Origin: Actinomycetes bacterium
Lineage (GTDB): Bacteria; Actinomycetota; Actinomycetes; Mycobacteriales; Mycobacteriaceae
Length of the DNA stretch: 64,000 nucleotides
NCBI GenBank assembly: GCA_023461275.1
Contig: JAEYMI010000032.1
Location: 1-64,000, forward strand
Reading direction: 5' to 3'
The position numbers and the translations under genes were made by a program. Shown here piece by piece: positions 50,849-59,894 of the stretch. Under the pieces are notes generated by a model that ran no database searches, was not told the DNA's origin, and saw nothing but the letters and a program-made list of their open reading frames with translations. How positions within the stretch are numbered: position 1 is the stretch's first letter; the number at the start of each line of letters is the position of its first letter.

Positions 50849-52815
50849 CGGGCACCGCCTTTACTGGCCGAATCGGTTGCCGAACCCGGCTTGGTCGCAT
50901 CGGGTTTGAGCATGGTCTCGTGGATGTCGACCGGGTCGGAGGCCGCCTCGTCGTCATCGAACAGCGGGCGGATATCGCGCGCGGCCATGATCTCGTCGTT
51001 GCCGGTACCGGCAGCGACCATCGGCCACACCTGTGCGTCGGCACCGACGATGAAGTCGATGACGACCGGGCGGTCGTTGATAGCCCGTGCCTTGGCGATC
51101 ACCTCATCGACGTCGGCCTCGTTCTCCACCCGGAATGCCGCGCAGCCCAACGCTTCTGCCAGCTTCACGAAGTCCGGGATACGCAACGAGTGGGTGCCCA
51201 GATCGGTGTTGGAGTAGCGCTCCTCGTAGAACAGTGTCTGCCACTGACGGACCATGCCCAGGTTGCCGTTGTTGATCAGCGCGACCTTGATCGGGATGCC
51301 CTCGATGGCGCAGGTGGCCAGTTCCTGATTGGTCATCTGGAAGCAGCCGTCACCGTCGATGGCCCACACCTCGGTGTCGGGTGCGGCCATCTTGGCGCCC
51401 ATCGCGGCCGGGACCGCGTAGCCCATGGTTCCCAGTCCGCCCGAGTTCAGCCAGGTACGCGGCTTCTCATACGAGATGAACTGCGCGGCCCACATCTGGT
51501 GCTGTCCGACGCCCGCGCAGTAGACCGCGTCGGGTCCGGCCGCTTTGCCGAGTGCGCTGATGACGAACTCCGGCGACATCGATCCGTCGGTCTGACGGTC
51601 GTAGCTCAGCGGGTAGGTACGACGGATGCCGTCGAGGTAGCCCCACCACGCGGACAGGTCCGACGGCGTTGTGCCGGTGGCCCGTTCGTTGCGCAGGGTC
51701 TCGGTCAGTTCGCTGATGACCGCCTTGCAGTCACCGACGATCGGGACGTCGACGGCCCGGTTCTTGCCGATCTCGGCCGGGTCGATGTCGGCGTGGATGA
51801 TCTTCGCGTTCGGTGCGAACGACGACAGCTGGCCGGTGACGCGATCGTCGAAACGCGCACCGAGAGCGACGATCACGTCGCTGCGCTGCAGCGCTGCGAC
51901 CGCCGCGACGGTGCCGTGCATGCCGGGCATGCCGCAGTGCTGGCGGTGGCTGTCGGGGAAGGCACCGCGCGCCATCAAGGTGGTGACGACCGGGATGTCG
52001 GTCAGCTCAGCGAGTTCGAGCAGTTCCTCGGACGCGTTGGCCTTGATGACACCGCCGCCGACGTAGAGCACCGGGTGGCTGGCCGCATTGATCATCCGGG
52101 CCGCTTCGCGGATCTGCTTGCCGTGCGGCTTGGTGACCGGACGGTAGCCGGGCAGGTCGATCTGCGGCGGCCACGAGAATGTGGTCTGCGCCTGCAAAAC
52201 GTCTTTGGGGATGTCGACGAGAACCGCTCCGGGACGGCCACTTTCGGCGATGTGGAAGGCTTCGGCCATGACGCGCGGGATCTCCGCGCCGCTGTTGACC
52301 AAGAAGTTGTGCTTGGTCACCGGCATGGTGATACCCGAGATGTCGGCCTCCTGGAAGGCATCGGTACCGATCAGCGCGCGGCCGACCTGCCCGGTGATCG
52401 CAACCACCGGAACCGAATCCATCTGCGCGTCGGCCAGTGGCGTGACCAGGTTGGTCGCGCCGGGTCCCGACGTCGCCATCATCACGCCGGCCCGTCCGGT
52501 CACCTGCGCGTAGCCGGTGGCGGCGTGCCCGGCACCCTGCTCGTGACGGACCAGGACGTGCCGAACCTTCTGCGAATCGAGCAGCGGGTCATACACCGGG
52601 AGAACCGCACCACCCGGGATACCGAAGACGACCTCGACACCAAGCTCTTCCAGCGAGCGGACTACCGACTGGGCGCCGCTGACGCGCTCGGGGGCCACGG
52701 TGTTCTGACCGATGGCGCGGAGATTGCCCGCCGCCGGCGACTCTTGCCGGGACGACGCGGGGCTCGACGGCTCAGGCCGGGCCGCGTCGGTGGTGCGTGC
52801 TGTTGGTGCGCTCAC
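50845..52815 (-). CDS. ilvB: acetolactate synthase large subunit
   Basis: A 656-residue thiamine-diphosphate enzyme. The catalytic Glu region is VLVRHEQGAGHAATGYAQ; the ThDP-Mg motif GDGCFQMTNQELATCAIE and later NNGNLGMVRQWQ are present. It condenses two pyruvates, or pyruvate and 2-oxobutyrate, as first common step of branched-chain amino acid synthesis. The N-terminal 40 residues are Ala/Ser/Pro-rich and non-conserved. It starts with GTG and is preceded by a clear attenuator, so expression falls when branched-chain aminoacyl-tRNA is plentiful. Confidence 0.97.
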   Translation of the reverse strand: MSAPTARTTDAARPEPSSPASSRQESPAAGNLRAIGQNTVAPERVSGAQSVVRSLEELGVEVVFGIPGGAVLPVYDPLLDSQKVRHVLVRHEQGAGHAATGYAQVTGRAGVMMATSGPGATNLVTPLADAQMDSVPVVAITGQVGRALIGTDAFQEADISGITMPVTKHNFLVNSGAEIPRVMAEAFHIAESGRPGAVLVDIPKDVLQAQTTFSWPPQIDLPGYRPVTKPHGKQIREAARMINAASHPVLYVGGGVIKANASEELLELAELTDIPVVTTLMARGAFPDSHRQHCGMPGMHGTVAAVAALQRSDVIVALGARFDDRVTGQLSSFAPNAKIIHADIDPAEIGKNRAVDVPIVGDCKAVISELTETLRNERATGTTPSDLSAWWGYLDGIRRTYPLSYDRQTDGSMSPEFVISALGKAAGPDAVYCAGVGQHQMWAAQFISYEKPRTWLNSGGLGTMGYAVPAAMGAKMAAPDTEVWAIDGDGCFQMTNQELATCAIEGIPIKVALINNGNLGMVRQWQTLFYEERYSNTDLGTHSLRIPDFVKLAEALGCAAFRVENEADVDEVIAKARAINDRPVVIDFIVGADAQVWPMVAAGTGNDEIMAARDIRPLFDDDEAASDPVDIHETMLKPDATKPGSATDSASKGGAR

Positions 52816-52894
52816 TGCACGATCCTCATCTGTGTGTATCTGGTGGTGCTATTCGGTGTTGTTACGTCGGTGTTGTTCAAAAACGTTGTGACAA

Positions 52895-52928
52895 GAAAAA
52901 ACCCCCGACAGCTGAGCTGTGCGAGGGT
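52895..52928 (-). terminator. ilvB attenuator terminator
   Basis: On the minus strand a GC-rich stem formed by 52928-52917 (CCCTCGCACAGC) and 52912-52902 (GCTGTCGGGGG), with a single bulge and a mismatch, is followed by six T (52901-52896). It lies 37 bases after the leader-peptide stop and 80 bases before the ilvB start. Premature termination here is the expected attenuation output. Confidence 0.88.
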
Positions 52929-52965
52929 GGCGCGTCGATGCTGGCGAGGTCTACGAAGTGACCGG

Positions 52966-53013
52966 TCAGGCGACGACGCGCCGGCCGATTACTACGAGAA
53001 GCTGCTTCTGCAT
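52966..53013 (-). CDS. ilvB leader peptide (attenuator)
   Basis: A 15-residue ORF reading MQKQLLVVIGRRVVA. Seven of its residues are Leu, Val or Ile (Leu-Leu-Val-Val-Ile together, then Val-Val), the products of the pathway. It is too short for routine gene finders. It is followed by the attenuator terminator, which is then followed by ilvB, the classical arrangement for ribosome-mediated attenuation. An adjacent in-frame GTG directly before the ATG is an alternative start. Ribosome stalling at the Leu/Val/Ile codons is predicted to block terminator formation. Confidence 0.85.
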   Translation of the reverse strand: MQKQLLVVIGRRVVA

Positions 53014-53121
53014 CACGCACTCACGGTAGGTCTGCGTGCATTCGCGAGTCAAACTACGTCCCATCACATCCCATATGGTGAGAATGCGCAGGTGGAAAGC
53101 TCTGCATCCGGGAGTGCGACA

Positions 53122-53637
53122 ATGGACGACGTGCCCGATCGATCCGCATCCTCCGACAGCGCCCGACCCGACCCCGACTCCGGAACCGGCGTCGCACCGG
53201 CAACAGAGCGCACCGGCGTGGACGAATCCTCGCCCGCGCCGGACCTGCCACAGGTCTTCCGCATCCAACCGCTGGCCTACTTCGCCGTCCCGATGACGTT
53301 CGTGGTCACGGTCCTTCTTGCCGGAGCGTCGTTGCCGTGGCTGGGCTGGACGATGATCCTGCCGGTCCTGTTGGGTCTGTGGATCTGGCGGCTGCGCACG
53401 GTGGTCACCGATGACGGACTCGAAGCCGTGGGAACCATCTCCACGCGCGATATCGCCTGGGCCGAGATCAAGGGTCTGCAGTTCCCGCGCTGGGGTGCGG
53501 TGCGAGCGGTCCTCATCAATGACACCAAGGTCCGGCTGCCCGCGATCAGCTTCCAGGACCTGCCCCGCCTGTCGGCGGCCAGCCGCGGAAGAATCCCGGA
53601 TCCGTACGAGGCAGCCGAGGCGTCGTCCGCGGACTAG
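53122..53637 (+). CDS. PH-domain membrane protein, Cfp6-like
   Basis: About 171 residues. A disordered Asp/Pro/Ser-rich N-terminus (1-50) is followed by two closely spaced hydrophobic helices (about 58-98: AVPMTFVVTVLLAGASLPWL and following), then a bacterial PH-like domain with ITRDIAWAEIKGLQFPRWG-type sequence (here STRDIAWAEIKGLQFPRWG). This architecture and its position divergent from ilvB match the mycobacterial Cfp6/low-molecular-weight antigen family. ATG 53122 was chosen; earlier in-frame starts are possible. Function unknown. Confidence 0.8.
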   Translation: MDDVPDRSASSDSARPDPDSGTGVAPATERTGVDESSPAPDLPQVFRIQPLAYFAVPMTFVVTVLLAGASLPWLGWTMILPVLLGLWIWRLRTVVTDDGLEAVGTISTRDIAWAEIKGLQFPRWGAVRAVLINDTKVRLPAISFQDLPRLSAASRGRIPDPYEAAEASSAD

Positions 53638-53730
53638 TTTCAGACCGGTTGCGGCCCGCAATCGTGAACACTGAGCAATCTTCTCGCTGACGTGCATCAA
53701 TTCGTGTGGATAGCGCATTACTGTGCATGA

Positions 53731-55071
53731 GTGCGCGAGACCATGGACACCCACGAGATCGATGACATGATCGGCGACAACCGGTTGGCCGAGGTCGCCG
53801 ATCTGTTGTCCTCACTGGCCCCGGCCGAGATCGCTGCGATCCTGGACCGGCTCCCCCGCAAGAAGCGCGGCATCGCTTTTCGGGTGCTGTCCAAGGGCAC
53901 CGCCGTCGAGGTCTTCGACGACCTCAGCGCCCGGTCCCAACGAGACCTCATCGACGATCTGGGCACCGCGGAGGTCGCCGACGCCTTCGAACAACTCGAC
54001 CCCGACGATCGCGCCGAACTGCTCGACGAACTGCCCGCCGGCGTGGCCACCACCCTGGTCCAGCGGCTCTCACCCGATGAACGGGAGGCCACCGGCGTCG
54101 TGCTCGGTTTCCCCCGTGGTTCGGTAGGTCGGCGGATGAGCCCGGAGATCGTGCACGCGTACGTCGACGAGACGGTGGCCGACGCCATCGCCCGGGTCAA
54201 AGAGCGCGGCGCCGACGCCGAGACCATCTACACGATCCCGGTCATCGATCACGGGCGAGTGTTGGCCGGCGTGGTCAGCTTGCGCGATCTCCTGCTCGCC
54301 GACGAAACCACCGTCGTCGGGCGACTGATGCGCACACCGATCGCCGCACACGCCGACGACGATGCCGAGTCCACCGCACAGCGGTGCGTCACCCACGGCA
54401 TCCTCGCGATGCCGGTCCTCGACAGCGAGAACCGCGTGGTCGGAGTGCTCACCCTCGACGACGCCGTCGAGGTCATCGAGGCGGCCCGCGACCTCGACGA
54501 GGCGCGCGCGGGCGCGAGTGAGCCGCTCAAGGAGCCCTACCTACTGGCGTCGATCTTCTCGATCACCCGCGCACGCATTGTGTGGCTGTTCGTCCTGGCG
54601 ATCTCGGCGATCCTGACCGTCAACGTGCTCGAGTTCTTCGAGGGCACCCTCGAACAGCGCGTCGCGTTGGCGTTGTTCATCCCGCTGCTGACCGGAATCG
54701 GCGGCAACACCGGATCGCAGGCGGCCACCACGGTGACCCGCGCGCTGGCCACCGACGAGGTGCGCACCCGCGACGTCGCGCGCGTGGCAGGCAAGGAGGT
54801 CCGCGTCGGACTCACCCTGGGTGCCGGGCTCGGAATCGTCGGCTTCCTCGTCGCCACCATCGCCTACGGCATCGACATCGGGTCCGTCATCGGCCTGACC
54901 ATCATCTCGGTGTGCACCATGGCGGCCACCGTCGGCGGCGTCATGCCGCTGATCGCGAAGTCGATCAAGGTGGACCCGGCGGTCTTCTCGACCCCGTTCA
55001 TCTCCACCTTCTGCGACGCCACCGGCCTGATCATCTACTTCACCATCGCCAAGGCGATCCTCGGGATCTGA
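53731..55071 (+). CDS. mgtE: MgtE-family magnesium transporter
   Basis: A 446-residue MgtE. The N-terminal alpha-superhelical domain has LAPAEIAAILDRLPRKKR and FEQLDPDDRAELLDELP. It is followed by two CBS domains (about 130-255, with VIDHGRVLAGVVSLRDLLLAD) and five transmembrane helices (about 280-446). The pore signature region is IPLLTGIGGNTGSQAATTVTRAL, with the conserved GGNxGSQ. It imports Mg2+ under cytosolic Mg feedback through the N and CBS domains. GTG start at 53731; an ATG four codons later is possible. No Mg riboswitch was recognised upstream. Confidence 0.94.
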   Translation: MRETMDTHEIDDMIGDNRLAEVADLLSSLAPAEIAAILDRLPRKKRGIAFRVLSKGTAVEVFDDLSARSQRDLIDDLGTAEVADAFEQLDPDDRAELLDELPAGVATTLVQRLSPDEREATGVVLGFPRGSVGRRMSPEIVHAYVDETVADAIARVKERGADAETIYTIPVIDHGRVLAGVVSLRDLLLADETTVVGRLMRTPIAAHADDDAESTAQRCVTHGILAMPVLDSENRVVGVLTLDDAVEVIEAARDLDEARAGASEPLKEPYLLASIFSITRARIVWLFVLAISAILTVNVLEFFEGTLEQRVALALFIPLLTGIGGNTGSQAATTVTRALATDEVRTRDVARVAGKEVRVGLTLGAGLGIVGFLVATIAYGIDIGSVIGLTIISVCTMAATVGGVMPLIAKSIKVDPAVFSTPFISTFCDATGLIIYFTIAKAILGI

Positions 55072-55083
55072 GCACGCCAGCGG

Positions 55084-55106
55084 GCCGGAATCGGTTTTGT
55101 TCCGGC
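55084..55106 (+). terminator. short hairpin after mgtE
   Basis: GCCGGAA (55084-55090) pairs with TTCCGGC (55100-55106) around a 9-base loop, 13 bases after the mgtE stop. Weak but well placed. Confidence 0.5.
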
Positions 55107-55248
55107 AAGTAGGCGGGGAGTAACGTGGGCTTTTGGACTTCTTTGATGCTCCCTGCTGATCGAATAAACGTCACGGGTGCAGCGTTACGGTCCAGGAGTC
55201 CATCCACGTCACCGGTCTCGACGACCGGGCACCATTGATCGAGGAACC

Positions 55249-57093
55249 ATGCCAGCCCTGAGGTCACGAACAACCACCGTCGGACGAGAAGCTGCGGGCG
55301 CCCGCGCCCTGTGGCGCGCCACCGGAATGACCGATGGAGACTTCGGTAAGCCGATCGTCGCGATCGCGAACTCCTACACCCAGTTCGTCCCGGGTCACGT
55401 GCACCTCAAGGATGTCGGCGAGATCGTCGCCGACGCCGTCCGCGCAGCCGGCGGCGTCCCCCGCGAGTTCCACACCATCGCCGTCGACGACGGCATCGCG
55501 ATGGGCCACGGCGGCATGCTCTACTCGCTGCCCAGCCGCGAGATCATCGCCGACTCGGTGGAATACATGGTCAACGCGCACACCGCCGACGCGCTCGTCT
55601 GTATCTCCAACTGCGACAAGATCACTCCCGGCATGCTCAATGCCGCGATGCGACTGAACATCCCCACCGTCTTCGTCTCCGGCGGACCGATGGAGGCCGG
55701 AAAAGCCGTCGTCGTCGACGGGGTGGCACAGGCACCGACCGACCTGATCACCGCGATCTCGGCATCGGCGAACAGCAGCGTCGACGAGGACGGCCTCAGC
55801 GAGGTGGAACGCTCGGCATGCCCGACCTGTGGCTCGTGCTCGGGTATGTTCACGGCCAACTCGATGAACTGCCTCACCGAGGCGCTCGGACTTGCCTTGC
55901 CCGGCAACGGTTCCACGCTGGCCACCCACGAAGCCCGCCGCTCACTGTTCTCCCGTGCCGGCAGCGTGATCGTCGACGCCGCCACCCGCTGGTACCGCGA
56001 CGACGATGCATCGGTCCTGCCGCGCAACGTCGCGACGTCGACCGCCTTCCGTAATGCGATGGCACTCGACGTTGCGATGGGTGGCTCCACCAACACCGTT
56101 CTGCACATCCTGGCCGCCGCCCAGGAAGGCGAGGTCGCCGACTTCGATCTCTCGGTCATCGACGAGATCAGCCGCAATGTGCCGTGTCTGTCGAAGGTCT
56201 CCCCCAACTCCGACTATCACATGGAGGACGTGCACCGGGCCGGCGGCATCCCCGCCATCCTGGGTGAACTGCGCCGCGCCGGACTGATCGACGACACCGC
56301 ATCGACGGTGCATTCACCCACTCTCGCAACATTTCTCGACGACTGGGACATCCGCAGCGGATCGGCCACCGACGAAGCGTTCGAGCTGTTCCACGCCGCA
56401 CCCGGCGGTGTCCGCACCACCACACCGTTCTCCACCGCCAACCGGTGGAGTTCGCTGGACACCGACGCCGCCGGCGGTTGCATCCGCGACCTCGAACACG
56501 CCTACACCGTTGAAGGCGGCCTGTGCGTGCTGCGCGGCAACATCGCACCCGACGGCGCGGTGCTCAAGACCGCCGGCATCGACGAGGACCTGTGGCACTT
56601 CGAGGGCCCGGCGCGGGTGGTCGAAAGCCAGGAGGAGGCCGTGCAGGTCATCCTGAGCAAGACCATCCAGGCCGGTGAGGTGCTGGTCGTTCGCTACGAG
56701 GGCCCCGCGGGCGGTCCGGGCATGCAGGAGATGCTGCACCCGACCGCCTTCATGAAGGGCACCGGCATGGGCAAGAAGTGCGCCCTGATCACCGACGGCC
56801 GGTTCTCCGGCGGATCGTCGGGTCTGTCGGTCGGGCACATCTCGCCCGAGGCCGCTTCCGGCGGCACGATCGGTCTGATCGAGGACGGCGACCCGATCCT
56901 GATCGACGTCAAAACCCGCACGCTGGAGGTCCAGGTCGACGACGAGGTGCTCGCCGACCGTCGCGCCAAGATGGAAGCCAGCGAACGGCCGTGGCAGCCC
57001 AAGGACCGCCAGCGCACGGTGACCACCGCGCTGCGGGCCTACGCGAAGTTGGCCACCTCGGCCGACCGCGGCGCGGTGCGCAGCGTCGACTGA
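55249..57093 (+). CDS. ilvD: dihydroxyacid dehydratase
   Basis: About 614 residues of the IlvD/Edd family. Cluster-binding Cys are in CISNCDKITPGM and ERSACPTCGSCSGMFTAN. It dehydrates dihydroxyisovalerate and dihydroxymethylvalerate to the 2-keto acids. ATG 55249 follows GAGGA; the frame upstream has no conserved sequence. It is of E. coli IlvD length. The 177-base leader was scanned for a leader peptide or attenuator and none was found. It is separate from ilvBNC. Confidence 0.96.
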   Translation: MPALRSRTTTVGREAAGARALWRATGMTDGDFGKPIVAIANSYTQFVPGHVHLKDVGEIVADAVRAAGGVPREFHTIAVDDGIAMGHGGMLYSLPSREIIADSVEYMVNAHTADALVCISNCDKITPGMLNAAMRLNIPTVFVSGGPMEAGKAVVVDGVAQAPTDLITAISASANSSVDEDGLSEVERSACPTCGSCSGMFTANSMNCLTEALGLALPGNGSTLATHEARRSLFSRAGSVIVDAATRWYRDDDASVLPRNVATSTAFRNAMALDVAMGGSTNTVLHILAAAQEGEVADFDLSVIDEISRNVPCLSKVSPNSDYHMEDVHRAGGIPAILGELRRAGLIDDTASTVHSPTLATFLDDWDIRSGSATDEAFELFHAAPGGVRTTTPFSTANRWSSLDTDAAGGCIRDLEHAYTVEGGLCVLRGNIAPDGAVLKTAGIDEDLWHFEGPARVVESQEEAVQVILSKTIQAGEVLVVRYEGPAGGPGMQEMLHPTAFMKGTGMGKKCALITDGRFSGGSSGLSVGHISPEAASGGTIGLIEDGDPILIDVKTRTLEVQVDDEVLADRRAKMEASERPWQPKDRQRTVTTALRAYAKLATSADRGAVRSVD

Positions 57094-57129
57094 ACCAAGT
57101 ATCCGGTCAGCGCGAGTATCGAGTCCGCG

Positions 57130-58224
57130 TCAGAGAAGGTCGGCCGGATTCGATCCGTTGAACACGACCCAGACCGCGACGGCGACGGCGATCGCGAGGA
57201 CCAGGATCAATGCCGATCCCCAGGAAGGTCGACGCGACCATCCACGTGGGGCGTCGAGCGAGATGCGGCCCGGTCCGGTGAGGATGATGGCCGCGGCACA
57301 GATTGCGAGCAGGATCTCGTATTCCAGACCGGGGCCCGATTGGCCGGTCGCGAAGAACCAGATGCCGCCGGCGACGGTGGCCTTGAAGGTGGTGGCGATG
57401 ATCATCACGCCCAGCACCGCCGACGCGGCCAGGGGTGTCGCCAGACCCAGGATCAGCAACAGACCGCCGATCGATTCGCTGAGCGCTCCGACGATCGCGA
57501 GTGGCCGTGCCGCGTCGGGGACGAAGCCGACCGATGTGTTCTGACTGTTGACCAAGAACGACTCGAAGCCGTCGAGTCCGGGACCGTTCCACCAGCCGAA
57601 GAGTTTCTGCATGCCGTGTGCCATCGCGATGGCACCGACGGCGACCCGCAAGATCAGCAAGCCGAGGTCGAGCGTGCCGCGGCCGGTCCGCGCGGGGGCA
57701 TAGTCGTCGTCTTCTTCGTCGTCACGGCGTTTGCGGCGTCGGGTCTCCTGCTCGTCGACGGCCGGTGCGGCCGCCACCGGCAGCGTCGGCTCGGCATCGG
57801 CGGGCTCGGCAAGGGCCGTGGTCGTCGGTAGCTCGTCTTCGGCGTAGTTGACGGCCGAGTAGGCCTGGGTCGGTTCCGACGATGCGAAAGCAGTCGTCGG
57901 AGTGCGATCGGCCGTGTCGTCGCGGGGTGACGCGGCGATCGGGGTGGTCTCGGGAACGTAGGGAGCGGGCGTGGGCGGTTCGGGGTTCGGCGCGGTCGGT
58001 GCCCGCGGTACCGACATGCGGGTGGTCGATACCTCGTCGGGATCGAGGTCGTCGAGGTCGTCGACACGCGTCATTCCCGACCGCCGTTGATGGTGGCGAT
58101 CGAAAAAGGAATCACGGTCTGCGGGCACCGGACGGCGCGCGTCGGGGTCCTGTGCGGAGAACCGTCCGGTCGGCTCGTCGTACGGACTGGAACCGCTGCC
58201 GGAGTTCTGGTCGCGTTCGCTCAC
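57130..58224 (-). CDS. DoxX-family membrane protein with long disordered N-terminus
   Basis: A 364-residue protein. The first 190 residues are Asp/Pro/Thr/Ala-rich, likely disordered and cytosolic. The C-terminal DoxX domain has four transmembrane helices, starting GLLILRVAVGAIAMAHGMQKLFGWW and including the Gly-rich ESIGGLLLILGLATPLAA. In mycobacteria the orthologous DoxX protein sits in the same place (next to lppZ) and has been linked to redox homeostasis. Starts with GTG. It is divergent from the lipoprotein gene. Confidence 0.85.
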   Translation of the reverse strand: MSERDQNSGSGSSPYDEPTGRFSAQDPDARRPVPADRDSFFDRHHQRRSGMTRVDDLDDLDPDEVSTTRMSVPRAPTAPNPEPPTPAPYVPETTPIAASPRDDTADRTPTTAFASSEPTQAYSAVNYAEDELPTTTALAEPADAEPTLPVAAAPAVDEQETRRRKRRDDEEDDDYAPARTGRGTLDLGLLILRVAVGAIAMAHGMQKLFGWWNGPGLDGFESFLVNSQNTSVGFVPDAARPLAIVGALSESIGGLLLILGLATPLAASAVLGVMIIATTFKATVAGGIWFFATGQSGPGLEYEILLAICAAAIILTGPGRISLDAPRGWSRRPSWGSALILVLAIAVAVAVWVVFNGSNPADLL

Positions 58225-58306
58225 ATGCCCGACTCTAGGTGTTCGCGCGGCCTGCGCGGTTGATCAGCTCGCGGTGAGTCTCCACCGATCGCCTACTGTG
58301 GACGCC

Positions 58307-59479
58307 ATGCTTATCGGGCGGAGCGGTCACCGAGGACTCGGGTCCTCGTCGCGAACCGTACGTCAACGTATGGTCACCGCGGTATCGATCGTGGCGGTGG
58401 TCGCCGCACTGGGCGGTTGCGCGGACTTCACCCAGCAGGATCACGACAAGGACGCCGGCGCGTTCAGCGCGAACAACGAGTCGATGGCGATCAAGAAGCA
58501 GCCACCGCCTCAGGAGTCGCCCGCTGAAACGCAGCCGCCGCCACCGCCAGGGCCCTGCGTCGACCCCGATCCGATGGTGATCGCGACCTGCTTGGCGTCG
58601 ACGGGCGGGGTGATGCCCGCCGATGAGAAGGGCGATGTGACGGTGGTCGCCGAACGCACCACCGGCAAGATCATCACCACCAAGCGGTACGGTCCGCAGC
58701 GGGTGCTCGGGCAGGCCGACGTCGACGGCTCCGGTGATGGTGGGCTCGTCGACTTCGCGTTCTCCCCCACGTACTCCCAAGATCAGCTGATCTACGCGCT
58801 CATCACCACCGACTCGGACAACCGGGTGGTGCGGCTGGCCCCGGGTGATGTGCCCAAGCCGATCCTCACCGGAATCCCCAAGGGCGCGACCGGAAATATG
58901 GGGTCGATGTTCTTCAAGTCGCCGACCGAACTGATCGTGGCTACCGGCAACGCAGGTAACCCGGGTGCCGCGGGTGACCCGTCGTCGTTGGCGGGCAAAA
59001 TCCTGTCGGTGACCGCGCTGAGCTCGGGCTCGCAGGCCCGCCCGCGCATTCTTGCCTCAGGACTCGGCTCGAACGTCGCGCTCTGCCCCGACACCGACAA
59101 CGGGACGCTGTATCTGTCCGATCAGACCGACACCGAGGACCGGGTTCAGGTGCTGGAGTCCTCCGGCCCGAAGGTGCTGTGGACCTGGCCGGACAAACCG
59201 CAGATCGCCGGTTGCGCAGTGGCGTCGGGCAGCATTTACGTGACCACCACACGGACGCAGCAGATTCAATCGATCAACGTACCCACGCGGGACAAGCCCA
59301 CCATCTCGCCGCCGGCAGTGGTGCTCGAAAAGCGTTACGGCGCATTGGGTCGCGTCGCCGCACTCCCCAACGGCATCCTGCAGTTCGCGACGGTCAACAA
59401 GCAGTACGGCAAGCCGGTGAGCACCGACGACCGCGTCGTGAAGTTCTTCCCGCCGTCGTCGACCGAGGACCGGACGTAG
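58307..59479 (+). CDS. LppZ-like lipoprotein with a PQQ-dependent sugar dehydrogenase-like beta-propeller
   Basis: About 390 residues. A lipobox ALGGC (about residues 41-45) after a hydrophobic stretch predicts a lipid-anchored protein. The remaining sequence is a beta-propeller of the GSDH type: GLVDFAFSPTYSQDQLIYAL resembles the first blade, and SLAGKILSVTALSSGS the later RLD-type segment. Equivalent genes in mycobacteria are called lppZ. Catalytic function cannot be confirmed. ATG 58307 is chosen over the earlier in-frame start at 58274 because it puts the lipobox at a normal distance. Confidence 0.8.
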   Translation: MLIGRSGHRGLGSSSRTVRQRMVTAVSIVAVVAALGGCADFTQQDHDKDAGAFSANNESMAIKKQPPPQESPAETQPPPPPGPCVDPDPMVIATCLASTGGVMPADEKGDVTVVAERTTGKIITTKRYGPQRVLGQADVDGSGDGGLVDFAFSPTYSQDQLIYALITTDSDNRVVRLAPGDVPKPILTGIPKGATGNMGSMFFKSPTELIVATGNAGNPGAAGDPSSLAGKILSVTALSSGSQARPRILASGLGSNVALCPDTDNGTLYLSDQTDTEDRVQVLESSGPKVLWTWPDKPQIAGCAVASGSIYVTTTRTQQIQSINVPTRDKPTISPPAVVLEKRYGALGRVAALPNGILQFATVNKQYGKPVSTDDRVVKFFPPSSTEDRT

Positions 59480-59498
59480 GTCCTGATCTGTCGGGGGA

Positions 59499-59858
59499 TC
59501 ACCGGTAGTAGGTGTCCTGACCCAGGCGGCAGTAGAAGTGCGGTTGCATGTCGACGATGAGCAGCTTCTGGCTCTGTCCGCAGCTGTACCGGATCTCGGC
59601 GGTGACGTGCGGCCCGGAGTCTCTGATCTGCAGGGATCGCACATCGTCGATATCCAGATGCACGACCGTGCGGTGTTCATTCGCGACCAGCAGCGTGATG
59701 AGATCTACGGCCTCATCCCACCACAGGGTGACGACATCACCGTCATTGGTTCGGCATCGAATGTGCTTGATCCACGGCTCATCAGCATCGTCAAGACTGA
59801 CTTCCAACCCGGTGCGCGCCTGGATATCGAGACTGTCGGGGTAGTAGGCGGCTTCCAT
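59499..59858 (-). CDS. hypothetical protein, no recognised family
   Basis: A 119-residue acidic protein of predicted alpha/beta composition, with several Trp, Tyr and His but no transmembrane segment or signal peptide. Two Cys (about 34 and 93 and again near 109) are visible but no named motif. It starts with ATG after GGAGG, an unusually good ribosome site compared with neighbours, so it is probably real. It is downstream of gatB, separated from it by the palindromic element (copy B). Function and taxonomic spread unknown. Confidence 0.6.
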   Translation of the reverse strand: MEAAYYPDSLDIQARTGLEVSLDDADEPWIKHIRCRTNDGDVVTLWWDEAVDLITLLVANEHRTVVHLDIDDVRSLQIRDSGPHVTAEIRYSCGQSQKLLIVDMQPHFYCRLGQDTYYR

Positions 59859-59894
59859 TGCATCGCCTCCGTATTGATTGGCCGAATGCTCGAG

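Noticed and set aside
50782..53121. Long open frame extending upstream of the PH-domain gene across ilvN and ilvB
   Set aside because: The region overlaps clearly real ilvB/ilvN on the opposite strand and the attenuator. Only the C-terminal PH part is recognisable, so the start was placed at 53122.
55072..55248. Attenuator or leader peptide upstream of ilvD
   Set aside because: Scanned for a short branched-chain-rich ORF with a following hairpin plus T-run; none found. The only hairpin is the mgtE terminator candidate.
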